Shown here one piece after another: positions 7,943 to 16,092 of a stretch of DNA of 64,000 bases; the first letter of the stretch is position 1; each line of letters starts with the position of its first letter. The notes under the pieces are model-generated. The model ran no database searches, had not been told where the DNA came from, and saw only the letters and a program-made list of their open reading frames with translations. The stretch comes from JAJFFW01 sp965263375 (GTDB lineage: Bacteria; Pseudomonadota; Alphaproteobacteria; Caulobacterales; Parvularculaceae). The DNA lies in the NCBI GenBank assembly GCA_965263375.1, contig OZ253669.1, positions 3,235,540 to 3,299,539 of the forward strand. The letters are read 5' to 3'. The translations under genes were made by a program, and so were the position numbers.

Positions 7943-9085
7943 ATGAAACTGACATCTTGGAACGCCGAATGGCTAGACAGCGCTTGGGGCGTCGTATCAG
8001 GAAAATATCAACCCGGGCAACGGGTGTTTCCCCATAAGGTCCCCTCATTAGCACAGTCAAAACAGAAAATAAAAGCGACCAAGAAACTGATTGAGCGCAT
8101 GGCGCCGGATATTTTATTTCTTTGCGAAGGACCAGCATCAGCAAAAGACGCTGAAGCATTCGGAAAAGAAACAATGCCCGACCACACCCTCATTAAACGT
8201 CCAAGCAGTGAAAAATATTTCGTCAGTGGGCGGCAAGGCCTTTGGTTCTATGTCAGAAAGACACTCGCCGCACAAATTGAACCGAGCTTAATACCCATTG
8301 AAACCTGGCGCTCATTCGCGGCAAGCGCATCACCTTCTATTAGCGAAGACGGGAATTGGATGGTTTCCATTCCGCGCCTTCGAACTATTGGCGGCGTTAC
8401 CGATGTACCTGTTTCAGAAAGGGCGTCCCATGACTATTACCGTCACCCTCAAACATTGTGCTTTACCTATGGCGGCGCACGCCACGAAATTATCGGCGCG
8501 CACCTAAAAAGCAAATTCACAGGAACCAGTTTTCGCAAACGACGTGACGATGAAACGTTCGAAGATTTCGCTAAAATAAAACAGGTAAAAGTCTATCTCG
8601 CAAAAGCCCATGAAGCGCGGGTGAAACTATCTTCCGAAGCCAGCAATGTGCGCGCCTATATTGACCAACGGTTCAAACAAGAATCCGACCCGTCAATATT
8701 CGTCGTCGGCGATTTAAATGACGGCCCCGGCAAAGAATTGATGGAGCGAGAATACCTTTTGCATGATCTTTTATCAAACCTTCAGGGTGAAGTATTCTTT
8801 GCACGGCGTTTTTTAAATCACGCCTTGTTTGACTTCCCCGATGAGCTTCGTTGGACGGCGCATTTTAAAGATAAGCTAGACCCAGGACGCAACCCTAGTA
8901 TTTTACTTGATCATATCCTATTTACACAAGCGGTGACAGGCGGCGGCGCCAGCCCGTTGCTGGTAAAACCAGGCGCCGGATTTGTCGAGCACCTCGCCTT
9001 TGAGGAGGTTGCGAGCCTTTTTGGAGAGGATAATCTTTCTGATCACCGGCCCGTCAGTCTTGAACTTTCACCGCGCCAAATTTAA
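7943..9085 (+). CDS. endonuclease/exonuclease/phosphatase (EEP) family protein
   Basis: The 380-residue product carries the ordered EEP motifs: LTSWNAEWL at the N-terminus (metal Asn), LFLCEGP near 57 (metal Glu), GAHLKSKF near 188, VVGDLNDGPG near 255 and LSDHRPVSLEL at the end. These residues make the single metal site of the DNase I / exonuclease III / inositol phosphatase superfamily. It could cleave DNA, RNA or a phosphodiester-containing small molecule; nothing in the sequence decides. There is no signal peptide, so it is probably cytoplasmic. GGGGAGAG ends nine bases before the ATG. The gene is convergent with yaiI, 3 bp apart. Confidence 0.88.
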   Translation: MKLTSWNAEWLDSAWGVVSGKYQPGQRVFPHKVPSLAQSKQKIKATKKLIERMAPDILFLCEGPASAKDAEAFGKETMPDHTLIKRPSSEKYFVSGRQGLWFYVRKTLAAQIEPSLIPIETWRSFAASASPSISEDGNWMVSIPRLRTIGGVTDVPVSERASHDYYRHPQTLCFTYGGARHEIIGAHLKSKFTGTSFRKRRDDETFEDFAKIKQVKVYLAKAHEARVKLSSEASNVRAYIDQRFKQESDPSIFVVGDLNDGPGKELMEREYLLHDLLSNLQGEVFFARRFLNHALFDFPDELRWTAHFKDKLDPGRNPSILLDHILFTQAVTGGGASPLLVKPGAGFVEHLAFEEVASLFGEDNLSDHRPVSLELSPRQI

Positions 9086-9088
9086 AAA

Positions 9089-9538
9089 CTACACGGCTCG
9101 TAAAAGCTTGGTCACGGCCTCATCTAAGGCAGATAAAAACCGCGAGCGATCTTGTTTTTGGAACGGGGGCGGGCCACCGATTTGATCGCCGCCACCGCGC
9201 AAATCAGCCATTATAGCCCGTGTTGCAATAGCGCCGGAAATCATATCCTCTGTAAAAGGTATTCCGTTGGGCGCTATCACCGCGCCAGCTTGTTGCTTTA
9301 TACACCTGTCCGCCAGGAGGATATCAGCCGTTACGACAATCTGTTTAGATGTCGCCAGCTCAACAATTCGATCATCGGCTGCGTCAAAACTATCGCTAAC
9401 CACCTCGATCGAAATCAGCTCATGCCGCGGAATACGCATATAGGAATTGCATACCAACGTCACTGCCACATTATAGCGAAAGGCGACTTTATAAATTTCT
9501 TCTTTGACCGGGCACGCATCAGCGTCAACAAGGATCAA
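9089..9538 (-). CDS. yaiI: YaiI/YqxD family protein (UPF0178, DUF188)
   Basis: The protein is assigned from ILVDADACPVKEEIYK at its start, AADDRIVE, VVTADILLADRCI and GGPPPFQKQDRSRF, all diagnostic of the DUF188 family with a PIN-like fold. The biochemical function is unknown. I place the start at a TTG (9538) because it is preceded by AAAGGAG at a six-base spacing and gives 149 residues, close to the roughly 150 of E. coli YaiI. A longer frame from another TTG at 9622 adds 28 unrelated residues. It lies 94 bp downstream of the Rieske oxygenase gene on the same strand. Confidence 0.88.
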   Translation of the reverse strand: MILVDADACPVKEEIYKVAFRYNVAVTLVCNSYMRIPRHELISIEVVSDSFDAADDRIVELATSKQIVVTADILLADRCIKQQAGAVIAPNGIPFTEDMISGAIATRAIMADLRGGGDQIGGPPPFQKQDRSRFLSALDEAVTKLLRAV

Positions 9539-9632
9539 GTGTGGCTCCTTTAAGGACAAGAATACAATATCCCTTTCGCATACAGGAGGAAACGGCCCAT
9601 GAGAAGACTTACCAGATCGCAAGCGCTTTTTA

Positions 9633-10775
9633 CTATTCCAAATAACGTTTAATCGTGCGGTTAAACTGATCTAGCGCGCCTTCAAATTTCCCGAAAAGCA
9701 TGCGCGGCGTCGCACTGCGCATCGCATTTTCTTGTATCGCGGCGCCAATCACAAAATCCTCGTCAAGGGTCGTCATGGTAATTTGGTGATTGCGTTTCCA
9801 ATGGGCATCATTTTTTCCATCCGCATCCGGCCCAGTTGTCGGCGCCAAAGTCACGAGACGAGCCATCGTTTCACTAGCCGACTTCGGCTCAAGACTTATC
9901 CACACAACATGGTCCTGCATAACAAGCAACTGACTAGTGGGAAATAGCGTATAAATAATATTCGCATGATCCCTAAGCCGCCAGCTGTCGCGCGCCTCAT
10001 CCGTTAAAGACTGCATACTTGTTCGGGGCAGAACGGAACGCATATGAGGTCCAAAACTGCGATAGCTGGAAAGGTTATCCTCAAAATGGGGACCAATTGT
10101 CTTTCGGTGAGCGACACGGAAATGATAAGCCTCAATCCCGCCTTCAACCAATATTTTCCAATTAGCGGCAAGGTTAAGAGAAGACGCGCCCGCGATTTTC
10201 ATATCGCTAAGCCTAAGGGCTTTTAGGTCTTCTTCTAATTCATCAAAATAATGGTCAAAATTAACCGCACCTTCATCGGAATTCCATATCCAAACAAACC
10301 CAAAACGCTCCCTACAGTGAAGAGGTATCAAAGATAGATCCGCTTTATCCACACCGGGAAAGCCCTCTTCAAAATGGGGCGCCCCAATTAGCGCCCCTTC
10401 GCTTGAATATGTCCAAGCATGATAGGGACAAGAAAATCGATTTTTGCAACCAGAAGCCTCACTCACCAGCTGACTGCCGCGATGCCGACAAGCGTTTAGA
10501 AAAGCCCTGACTTGGCCATCTTTGCCTTTTGTGATTAGCACCGGTTGGCCGCCAATTATACGCGTTAGGAAAGATCCATTCTTAGGCAGTTCGCTAACAT
10601 GCACAGCCGTGCTAGGCAGTGCACGAAAGATACAACGTTGCTCAGCCTGAAAGCGATCATCATCTGTGTAATGTTTAATCGGGTATTCAGCAACATGGTC
10701 ATCAAGAAACGCAGCGCCCGATGATTTGAGCGCTAATAACTCGTCGATCAATGACAATTCTGTCTTCCGGTCCAT
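9633..10775 (-). CDS. Rieske-type aromatic ring-hydroxylating oxygenase, alpha subunit
   Basis: The 380-residue protein has a complete Rieske [2Fe-2S] site, Cys96-x-His98 and Cys116-x-x-His119, and the mononuclear iron motif NWKILVEGGIEAYH...H with His218 and His223. A C-terminal LDEDFVIGAAIQ supplies the likely third iron ligand (Asp). The family oxygenates aromatic rings or demethylates methylated amines and ethers with electrons from a separate reductase. No reductase, ferredoxin or beta subunit is nearby. AGGAG lies eight bases before the ATG. The gene is divergent from a TetR-type regulator with two operators between them, which suggests substrate-induced expression. Confidence 0.92.
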   Translation of the reverse strand: MDRKTELSLIDELLALKSSGAAFLDDHVAEYPIKHYTDDDRFQAEQRCIFRALPSTAVHVSELPKNGSFLTRIIGGQPVLITKGKDGQVRAFLNACRHRGSQLVSEASGCKNRFSCPYHAWTYSSEGALIGAPHFEEGFPGVDKADLSLIPLHCRERFGFVWIWNSDEGAVNFDHYFDELEEDLKALRLSDMKIAGASSLNLAANWKILVEGGIEAYHFRVAHRKTIGPHFEDNLSSYRSFGPHMRSVLPRTSMQSLTDEARDSWRLRDHANIIYTLFPTSQLLVMQDHVVWISLEPKSASETMARLVTLAPTTGPDADGKNDAHWKRNHQITMTTLDEDFVIGAAIQENAMRSATPRMLFGKFEGALDQFNRTIKRYLE

Positions 10776-10804
10776 TATCTGTCTCCTGTTTTATCAACCA
10801 GAAA

Positions 10805-10844
10805 CTTACCGAGTGGTAAGGAGTTTGACTTACCAAGCGGTAAG
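10805..10844. promoter_or_regulatory. two tandem palindromic TetR-type operators
   Basis: CTTACCGAGTGGTAAG at 10805-10820 and CTTACCAAGCGGTAAG at 10829-10844 are two copies of CTTACC-N4-GGTAAG, each a perfect six-base inverted repeat, with centres exactly 24 bp apart. They lie in the divergent intergenic region between the Rieske oxygenase gene (start 10775) and the TetR gene (start 10878). Dimeric TetR repressors commonly bind such 16-bp palindromes. I infer that the neighbouring regulator represses both promoters. Confidence 0.75.
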
Positions 10845-10877
10845 TGTCAAGTCTTCGCAACAGACAAAGGATTTCTT

Positions 10878-11513
10878 ATGGCGCAAACCACCCGTGAAAA
10901 ATTGCTCGCTGTAGCCCACACCCTTTTTTCTGAACGGGGTTTTTATGGTGTCAGCATCGCAAATATCGCTGATAAACAAGGGGTTACGAAACAGGCGCTG
11001 CTCCACCATTTTGCCAGCAAGGAAAAGCTATATGGTGAAGTCCTTCAGCAAATTTCCGATGAATTCGGCGAAAAACGCGCCGCCGCCCAAGCATCAAACG
11101 ACACCCCAGCCGCAAAGTTAAAGCATCTGTTATTGGGAATGATCCCTGAAACCGAAGAAGATTATGCGCGCGCGCGTTTGTTGATGCGCGAACTTTTAGA
11201 CAACCAAGAGCGCGCCCAGAAAGCTGGGACCTGGTATTTAGGCCCACTGTTAAAAGACCTCATCAAAATGACGAAAGCCATCCCCGGGTGGGAGACTGAA
11301 AAAGAGGCTGACGCTCTCGCCCTCGTCTATCAGCTTCTTGGAGCGGTAAACTACTACGCGATCTCTGCACCAACTCTGCAAGGCATATTCGGCGCGAAGA
11401 CTTTTAACGGCTTACAAGAAGCCTTTCGCCCGCAACTAGAAGCAATGATAGACGCGGCGGTTTCTATAAAGTCTCCTGGAACCTCACCGGCTCGCCCAAA
11501 CCGCCTTCAATAA
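10878..11513 (+). CDS. TetR/AcrR family transcriptional regulator
   Basis: The 211-residue product has a canonical N-terminal TetR helix-turn-helix: TREKLLAVAHTLFSERGFYG then IANIADKQGVTKQALLHHFASKEKLY (residues about 4-52). The C-terminal ligand-binding half is helical and unassigned. It is divergent from the Rieske oxygenase gene across a region with twin palindromes, so it most likely represses that gene and itself. Its last 50 bp overlap the 3' end of the convergent dihydroorotase gene. Cytoplasmic dimer expected from the family. Confidence 0.93.
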   Translation: MAQTTREKLLAVAHTLFSERGFYGVSIANIADKQGVTKQALLHHFASKEKLYGEVLQQISDEFGEKRAAAQASNDTPAAKLKHLLLGMIPETEEDYARARLLMRELLDNQERAQKAGTWYLGPLLKDLIKMTKAIPGWETEKEADALALVYQLLGAVNYYAISAPTLQGIFGAKTFNGLQEAFRPQLEAMIDAAVSIKSPGTSPARPNRLQ

Positions 11514-12792
11514 TTTCGCCTTCCCACATAACGCGGCGACCACGGATGATGGCGCCGATGGGCCACCCCTTTATTTTCATACCGTCAAAAGGCGTCCAGC
11601 CGGATTTTGTAGCGGACCAGTCATGAGTGATCGTCTCGGCCCGGCCTAAATCAACCACCGTGAAATCAGCATCATACCCGACAGCAAGCCGGCCCTTGCC
11701 AGCAATACCAAATATGCGGTTCGGGCCGTGACACACAAGATCGATCAGGCGATCTAGGGTCAATCGCCCTTCCGCCACATGGTTCAGCATCAACGGCAAT
11801 AAAGTCTGCACACCCGGCATGCCGGAAGGTGACTTTGGATAAGGCTTTGCTTTTTCATCTTTAGTATGCGGCGCATGGTCGGAGCCAATGACATCAATAA
11901 TCCCCGCCGCAACCCCGGCCCAAAGCCCGGCGCGATGACGCGCGTCCCGCACCGGGGGGTTCATCTGGGCAAAGCCTTTTAAACGCTCATAACATTCGGG
12001 CGCTTCTAACGTTAAATGCTGGGGCGTCGCCTCAGCCGTCGCGATGTCTTTATTTTGCGCCAGAAGGGGAATTTCATCCGCCGTCGAAATATGAAGGACA
12101 TGGATGCGCCGCCCAACCTCTCTTGCGATAGCCAGCAAGCGCTCTGTGCATTTTAACGCCGCCTCAGCCGAGCGCACCTCAGGGTGGGAGGTCCAATCCC
12201 CCTCACGCGCGAGTGCTTTACCTTCATTGAGCAGCTCTTCATCCTCTGAGTGAATGGCGACGCGGCGGCGACCATGGCGCAAAACCTCGCGGACGCCGTC
12301 ATCATCCGGCACCAAAAGGTCCCCAGTTGAAGCGCCCATAAAGATCTTCACCCCGCATACGCCGGGCAGCATTTCCAGCTCAGCAAGTTCGCGAGCATTG
12401 TCATGGGTCGCGCCCACATAAAAGGCGTGATCACAAGCCATACGCCCCTTTGCGCGGCTTAGCTTGTCTTCAATTGCTGCTTGGGTGGTGGTCAGCGGGT
12501 TGGTGTTTGGCATTTCAAAAACTGTTGTCACCCCGCCCAACACAGCCGCTCTGGCGCCGCTTTCAAGATCTTCCTTGTGTTCGTTGCCCGGCTCGCGGAA
12601 ATGCACCTGGCTGTCAATCACGCCTGGCAAAATGTGAAGGCCGGTACAGTCGATGGTTTCACCCGCCGTGCCTTCATCAAACTGGCCGATTGATGCAATG
12701 CGCCCTGCGCGAACGCCAATGTCGCGCGCCCCGGCGCCGTCATGGTTGACCACAACGCCGCCTTTTAAAATAAGATCAAATGTTTCGCTCAT
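11464..12792 (-). CDS. pyrC: dihydroorotase (class I amidohydrolase)
   Basis: The 442-residue enzyme has the amidohydrolase metal site VIDSQVHFREPG (His-x-His, near residue 60), KIFMGASTGDLL near 148, the further histidines IHSEDE and VLHIST, and SDHAPHTKDEK near 305. Together these identify dihydroorotase, which cyclises N-carbamoyl-aspartate to dihydroorotate in pyrimidine synthesis. An allantoinase or hydantoinase is less likely because of the DHAPH context. The start is the ATG at 12792; a TTG 36 bp upstream lacks support. No other pyr gene is nearby. It overlaps the tetR-like gene tail to tail by 50 bp. Confidence 0.88.
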   Translation of the reverse strand: MSETFDLILKGGVVVNHDGAGARDIGVRAGRIASIGQFDEGTAGETIDCTGLHILPGVIDSQVHFREPGNEHKEDLESGARAAVLGGVTTVFEMPNTNPLTTTQAAIEDKLSRAKGRMACDHAFYVGATHDNARELAELEMLPGVCGVKIFMGASTGDLLVPDDDGVREVLRHGRRRVAIHSEDEELLNEGKALAREGDWTSHPEVRSAEAALKCTERLLAIAREVGRRIHVLHISTADEIPLLAQNKDIATAEATPQHLTLEAPECYERLKGFAQMNPPVRDARHRAGLWAGVAAGIIDVIGSDHAPHTKDEKAKPYPKSPSGMPGVQTLLPLMLNHVAEGRLTLDRLIDLVCHGPNRIFGIAGKGRLAVGYDADFTVVDLGRAETITHDWSATKSGWTPFDGMKIKGWPIGAIIRGRRVMWEGEIIEGGLGEPVRFQETL

Positions 12793-12885
12793 AAAGGGTG
12801 TTGTAGCCCCCAGGACGCCAAGCGGCAATCGCCTCGCCTATATTTGAATAGCGTCCATTTTAAAATGGGGATAAACAATGCGCCC

Positions 12886-13749
12886 ATGAGCGATACTTTC
12901 TTTACCCCTCTGCCCGAACGCGCCCTTATCCGCCTCACTGGCGAAGAGACCCAAGAGTTCTTGCAAGGGCTTATCACCCAAAATGTTGAAAACCTTGCCC
13001 CGGGTGAAGCAGCGTTTGCGGCGCTGTTAACGCCCCAGGGCAAAATCCTTTTTGACTTCTTCGTCATTGGAACCGAAGACGGCGTTCTCATCGACTGTTT
13101 GGCGCAGATGCAAGAAGCCCTGATCAAGCGGCTGAAAATGTATCGCTTACGCGCCAAGATTGAGATAGCGGGCGAACCCGATCTTAAGGTGGGCGCACTC
13201 TTTGCAAAAGAAAGCGAAGCTTCGTTAACGACAATCGACGCCATCGCCTGCTATCTGGATCCACGCCTATCAACCATCGGAAAGCGGATTATTTTTTCGG
13301 GCGCGGTTCCTGAAGTCGCGGGAGCAAATCCCGCCACAGCCGAAGACTACCACGCCCATCGCATTGCTCTTGGTGTCGCAGAGATCGGGGCGGATTTTGA
13401 CAGCGATGACACCTTCCCCCTTGATGTCAATTACGATGCGCTGAACGGTGTCGATTATAAGAAAGGGTGCTTTGTCGGCCAGGAGGTCGCAAGCCGTATG
13501 AAACGGAAAGGCGAGGTTCGAAAACGAACCGTGATTATATCGAGTTCAGATCCGCTGAATAAAAACGCTGATATTATGGCAGGCGAGGGCTCGATTGGGC
13601 GCGTATTATCGTCATCAGGCAAACAAGCCATTGGCCTGGTCCGCCTTGACCGATTGGACAAAGCCCGCAAGAGCAGTACGCCCCTCAATGTAGGTGGAGC
13701 ATCAATTAATATTGACCAGCCGCTCTATTTAGGGAAACTGAACCCATAA
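12886..13749 (+). CDS. ygfZ: YgfZ/GcvT-domain tetrahydrofolate-binding protein
   Basis: The 287-residue product carries the YgfZ signature KGCFVGQEVASR (residues about 196-207) and an N-terminal GcvT-like fold (LTGEETQEFLQGLITQNV). YgfZ uses folate and the conserved cysteine of this motif to support assembly or repair of certain [4Fe-4S] enzymes. The start is placed at the ATG at 12886 (MSDTFFTPLPERAL) because homologues begin there; in-frame ATG and TTG codons up to 12844 would give a longer product. It is divergent from the dihydroorotase gene, with 93 bp between start codons. Confidence 0.92.
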   Translation: MSDTFFTPLPERALIRLTGEETQEFLQGLITQNVENLAPGEAAFAALLTPQGKILFDFFVIGTEDGVLIDCLAQMQEALIKRLKMYRLRAKIEIAGEPDLKVGALFAKESEASLTTIDAIACYLDPRLSTIGKRIIFSGAVPEVAGANPATAEDYHAHRIALGVAEIGADFDSDDTFPLDVNYDALNGVDYKKGCFVGQEVASRMKRKGEVRKRTVIISSSDPLNKNADIMAGEGSIGRVLSSSGKQAIGLVRLDRLDKARKSSTPLNVGGASINIDQPLYLGKLNP

Positions 13750-13810
13750 AAAGATCAAAACAGGGCGATAATCAGCCCGCCAGGAAACGAAACCAATTAG
13801 GAGTGATACG

Positions 13811-14218
13811 ATGACGACAACATCCGTCCTTTTACTGAGCCTTATTGCATGGTCATTTATCCTTGTAATGACCCTCGGTGTATTCCGCACAATGCTTGTT
13901 TTTACCAATCAGCGCAAACCAAATGAGTTTGCCGCAAGCGGCAGCGATCTAACGGGATTTGGCCAACGCCTAACACGCGCGCATGCAAACTGTTATGAGC
14001 ATCTGCCGGCTGTTGGGTTAATCTTACTCTACGCAATCGTCACGAATAACACTGGGGTTACAGACCCACTCGCTTATACATTTCTTGGTGCACGGATGGC
14101 CCAATCCGTCGTCCACATCCTTTCCACGAGCAACTTCATGGTGTTGATCCGCTTTGGATTTTTCGCCGTCCAGCTTGTAATCGTGCTTTATTGGCTACTG
14201 TCACTAGCCGGAATTTAA
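13811..14218 (+). CDS. MAPEG family membrane protein
   Basis: The 135-residue protein has four hydrophobic segments, with the first at residues about 5-28 (LLLSLIAWSFILVMTLGVF). RAHANCYEHLPAVGLILLYA in the middle matches the conserved RAxxNxxExLP motif of the MAPEG family (membrane-associated proteins in eicosanoid and glutathione metabolism). Bacterial members are often glutathione-dependent or of unknown activity. AGGAG nine bases before the ATG supports the start. It is followed after 10 bp by tag, so the two may be cotranscribed. Confidence 0.85.
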   Translation: MTTTSVLLLSLIAWSFILVMTLGVFRTMLVFTNQRKPNEFAASGSDLTGFGQRLTRAHANCYEHLPAVGLILLYAIVTNNTGVTDPLAYTFLGARMAQSVVHILSTSNFMVLIRFGFFAVQLVIVLYWLLSLAGI

Positions 14219-14228
14219 AAGACAAACT

Positions 14229-14828
14229 ATGGACTCAGTAGAAAATGCAGCCCTTCCATGCGCTTGGGCGCCAGCAGATGATGCGCTTTATCGTCAATAT
14301 CATGACGAGGAGTGGGGCGTGCCGGAATATGACGACAGGGCGCTCTTTGAAAAACTACTCCTTGATGGCTTCCAGGCGGGTCTTTCTTGGCGGACCATTC
14401 TTTATAAGCGTGAAAATTTTCGCAAAGCCTTTGACGGATTTAATCCGGAAAAAATGGCGCGATATACGCCCAAGAAGGTAGAACGCTTGCTGAGTGATAA
14501 AGGCATCATTCGCTCTAAGACAAAAATCGCCGCCTCTATAACCAACGCTCAAATATTTTTAGACTATATGGAAAGCCGCAATGATGGTTTTAGCGGCTTT
14601 TTGTGGGAATTTGTCGGCGGTGCGCCAATCGATAATCAACTTGATGATTATCGCAATGGCCCCACAAAAAGCACTGAAAGCGAGGCCCTGTCAAAGGCGT
14701 TAAAAAAAAACGGCTTTAAATTTTGCGGACCCGTCATCGTTTACGCATTTATGCAAGCGGTTGGCATGGTTAATGACCACGAAACGAGGTGTCCGCGCCA
14801 CAGCGCAGTAAAGAAGCTCGCCAAATAA
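14229..14828 (+). CDS. tag: DNA-3-methyladenine glycosylase I
   Basis: The 199-residue enzyme matches Tag: CAWAPADDALYRQYHDEEWGVP at the N-terminus, ALFEKLLLDGFQAGLSWRTIL near residue 40 and VNDHETRCPRH near the end. The zinc ligands of E. coli Tag (Cys4, His17, His175, Cys179) have counterparts at the two termini. It removes 3-methyladenine from alkylated DNA in the cytoplasm as the first step of base-excision repair. Length is usual (E. coli 187). It follows the MAPEG gene by 10 bp. Confidence 0.95.
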   Translation: MDSVENAALPCAWAPADDALYRQYHDEEWGVPEYDDRALFEKLLLDGFQAGLSWRTILYKRENFRKAFDGFNPEKMARYTPKKVERLLSDKGIIRSKTKIAASITNAQIFLDYMESRNDGFSGFLWEFVGGAPIDNQLDDYRNGPTKSTESEALSKALKKNGFKFCGPVIVYAFMQAVGMVNDHETRCPRHSAVKKLAK

Positions 14829-14925
14829 AGTTTAATATCCTTATCCGTGTTGCACATAGCGCTCATTAGGCGCAAAGTCGGTAATAGTCAAAAAACAAGG
14901 TCGGATCCAAAAGAAAGAACAATTC

Positions 14926-16086
14926 ATGACTTACGCTGGCGCCCCTAATGTTCGCATCATCGCCACCGGTCTTTATACGCCGCCTTACAGTATCTCTAAC
15001 GAAGAGCTAGCGGCCTCCTTCAACGAATATGTTGAAATATACAACGAAGACAACGCCGCGGCCATTAGCGCCGGCTCCTTAGAACCGCTAGCCCCCTCTT
15101 CGGCGGAATTCATTGAAAAAGCATCAGGCATAAAATCACGCCATGTTGTCGATAAGGCGGGCATTTTAGACCCCGCCAGGATGCGCCCAGCCATACCCAG
15201 CCGCCCAAACGAAGAATTATCCGTACTCGCAGAAATGGCAGTGGACGCTGCAAAAAGCGCCTTGGCGGCCGCCCACCTTACGCCAAGCGACATTGACGGG
15301 GTTATTTGCGCCGCATCCAACTTACAACGCGGATATCCCGCTGTGGCGATTGAAATCCAAGACGCACTTGGCATTGATGGCTTTGGCTTTGACATGAACG
15401 TTGCCTGCGCGTCAGCTGCATTTGGGATAAAAGCGGGCGCGGGCCTTATCGCGGGCGGCGCTAGGCGGGTCCTGGTCGTTAATCCTGAAATTTGTACAGC
15501 CCATTTAAATTTCCGTGATCGCGATAGCCATTTTATTTTCGGCGACGTCGCCACTGCTATTATCTTAGAGGCTGATGACGGCGCCCCCAAGGGTGAGGCC
15601 TATGCTATTGTTGGCGCCGAACTAAAAACGCAATTTTCCAACAATATACGCAATAATTTTGGCTTTCTAAATCGATGTGAACGAGAAGCTGGGGAACCCG
15701 CTGACGACCAAACCTCGCCCTATACGGATAAGCTGTTCCAACAAAACGGACGTAAAGTCTTTAAAGAGGTTTCAATAATTGTCAGCTCAATGATTGTTGA
15801 GCACTTAACTAACCTGTCGCTTACCCCTCAAGATATAAAACGCTTTTGGCTTCACCAGGCGAATTTGGGTATGAATGACGTCATCATTCGCAAAGCCCTG
15901 GGCCGCGAGCCAGCACGCAAAGAGGCGCCGGTGATTCTAGATGAATACGCAAACACCTCGTCGGCGGGATCAATAATCGCCTTCCATAAACATCGCAACG
16001 ATGTTGAGGTCGGCGATCATGGTCTGATCGCCGCCTTTGGCGCAGGATATTCCGCAGGCTGTGTAACAATTCGCCGCACAGCTTGA
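14926..16086 (+). CDS. beta-ketoacyl-ACP synthase III-like protein (PA3286 / beta-ketodecanoyl type)
   Basis: The 386-residue protein has the thiolase-fold triad of condensing enzymes of the FabH class: Cys161 in NVACASAAFG, His310 in LHQANLG and Asn343 in EYANTSSAG. It is longer than FabH (about 317) because of an N-terminal insertion (SFNEYVEIYNEDNAA, then ASGIKSRHVVDKAGILDP). That insertion and the phrase HLNFRDRDSHFIFGD match the Pseudomonas aeruginosa PA3286 group, which condenses octanoyl-CoA with malonyl-ACP and shunts beta-oxidation products into fatty acid synthesis. The subgroup assignment is from memory. The gene stands alone. Confidence 0.8.
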   Translation: MTYAGAPNVRIIATGLYTPPYSISNEELAASFNEYVEIYNEDNAAAISAGSLEPLAPSSAEFIEKASGIKSRHVVDKAGILDPARMRPAIPSRPNEELSVLAEMAVDAAKSALAAAHLTPSDIDGVICAASNLQRGYPAVAIEIQDALGIDGFGFDMNVACASAAFGIKAGAGLIAGGARRVLVVNPEICTAHLNFRDRDSHFIFGDVATAIILEADDGAPKGEAYAIVGAELKTQFSNNIRNNFGFLNRCEREAGEPADDQTSPYTDKLFQQNGRKVFKEVSIIVSSMIVEHLTNLSLTPQDIKRFWLHQANLGMNDVIIRKALGREPARKEAPVILDEYANTSSAGSIIAFHKHRNDVEVGDHGLIAAFGAGYSAGCVTIRRTA

Positions 16087-16092
16087 GCTAGA

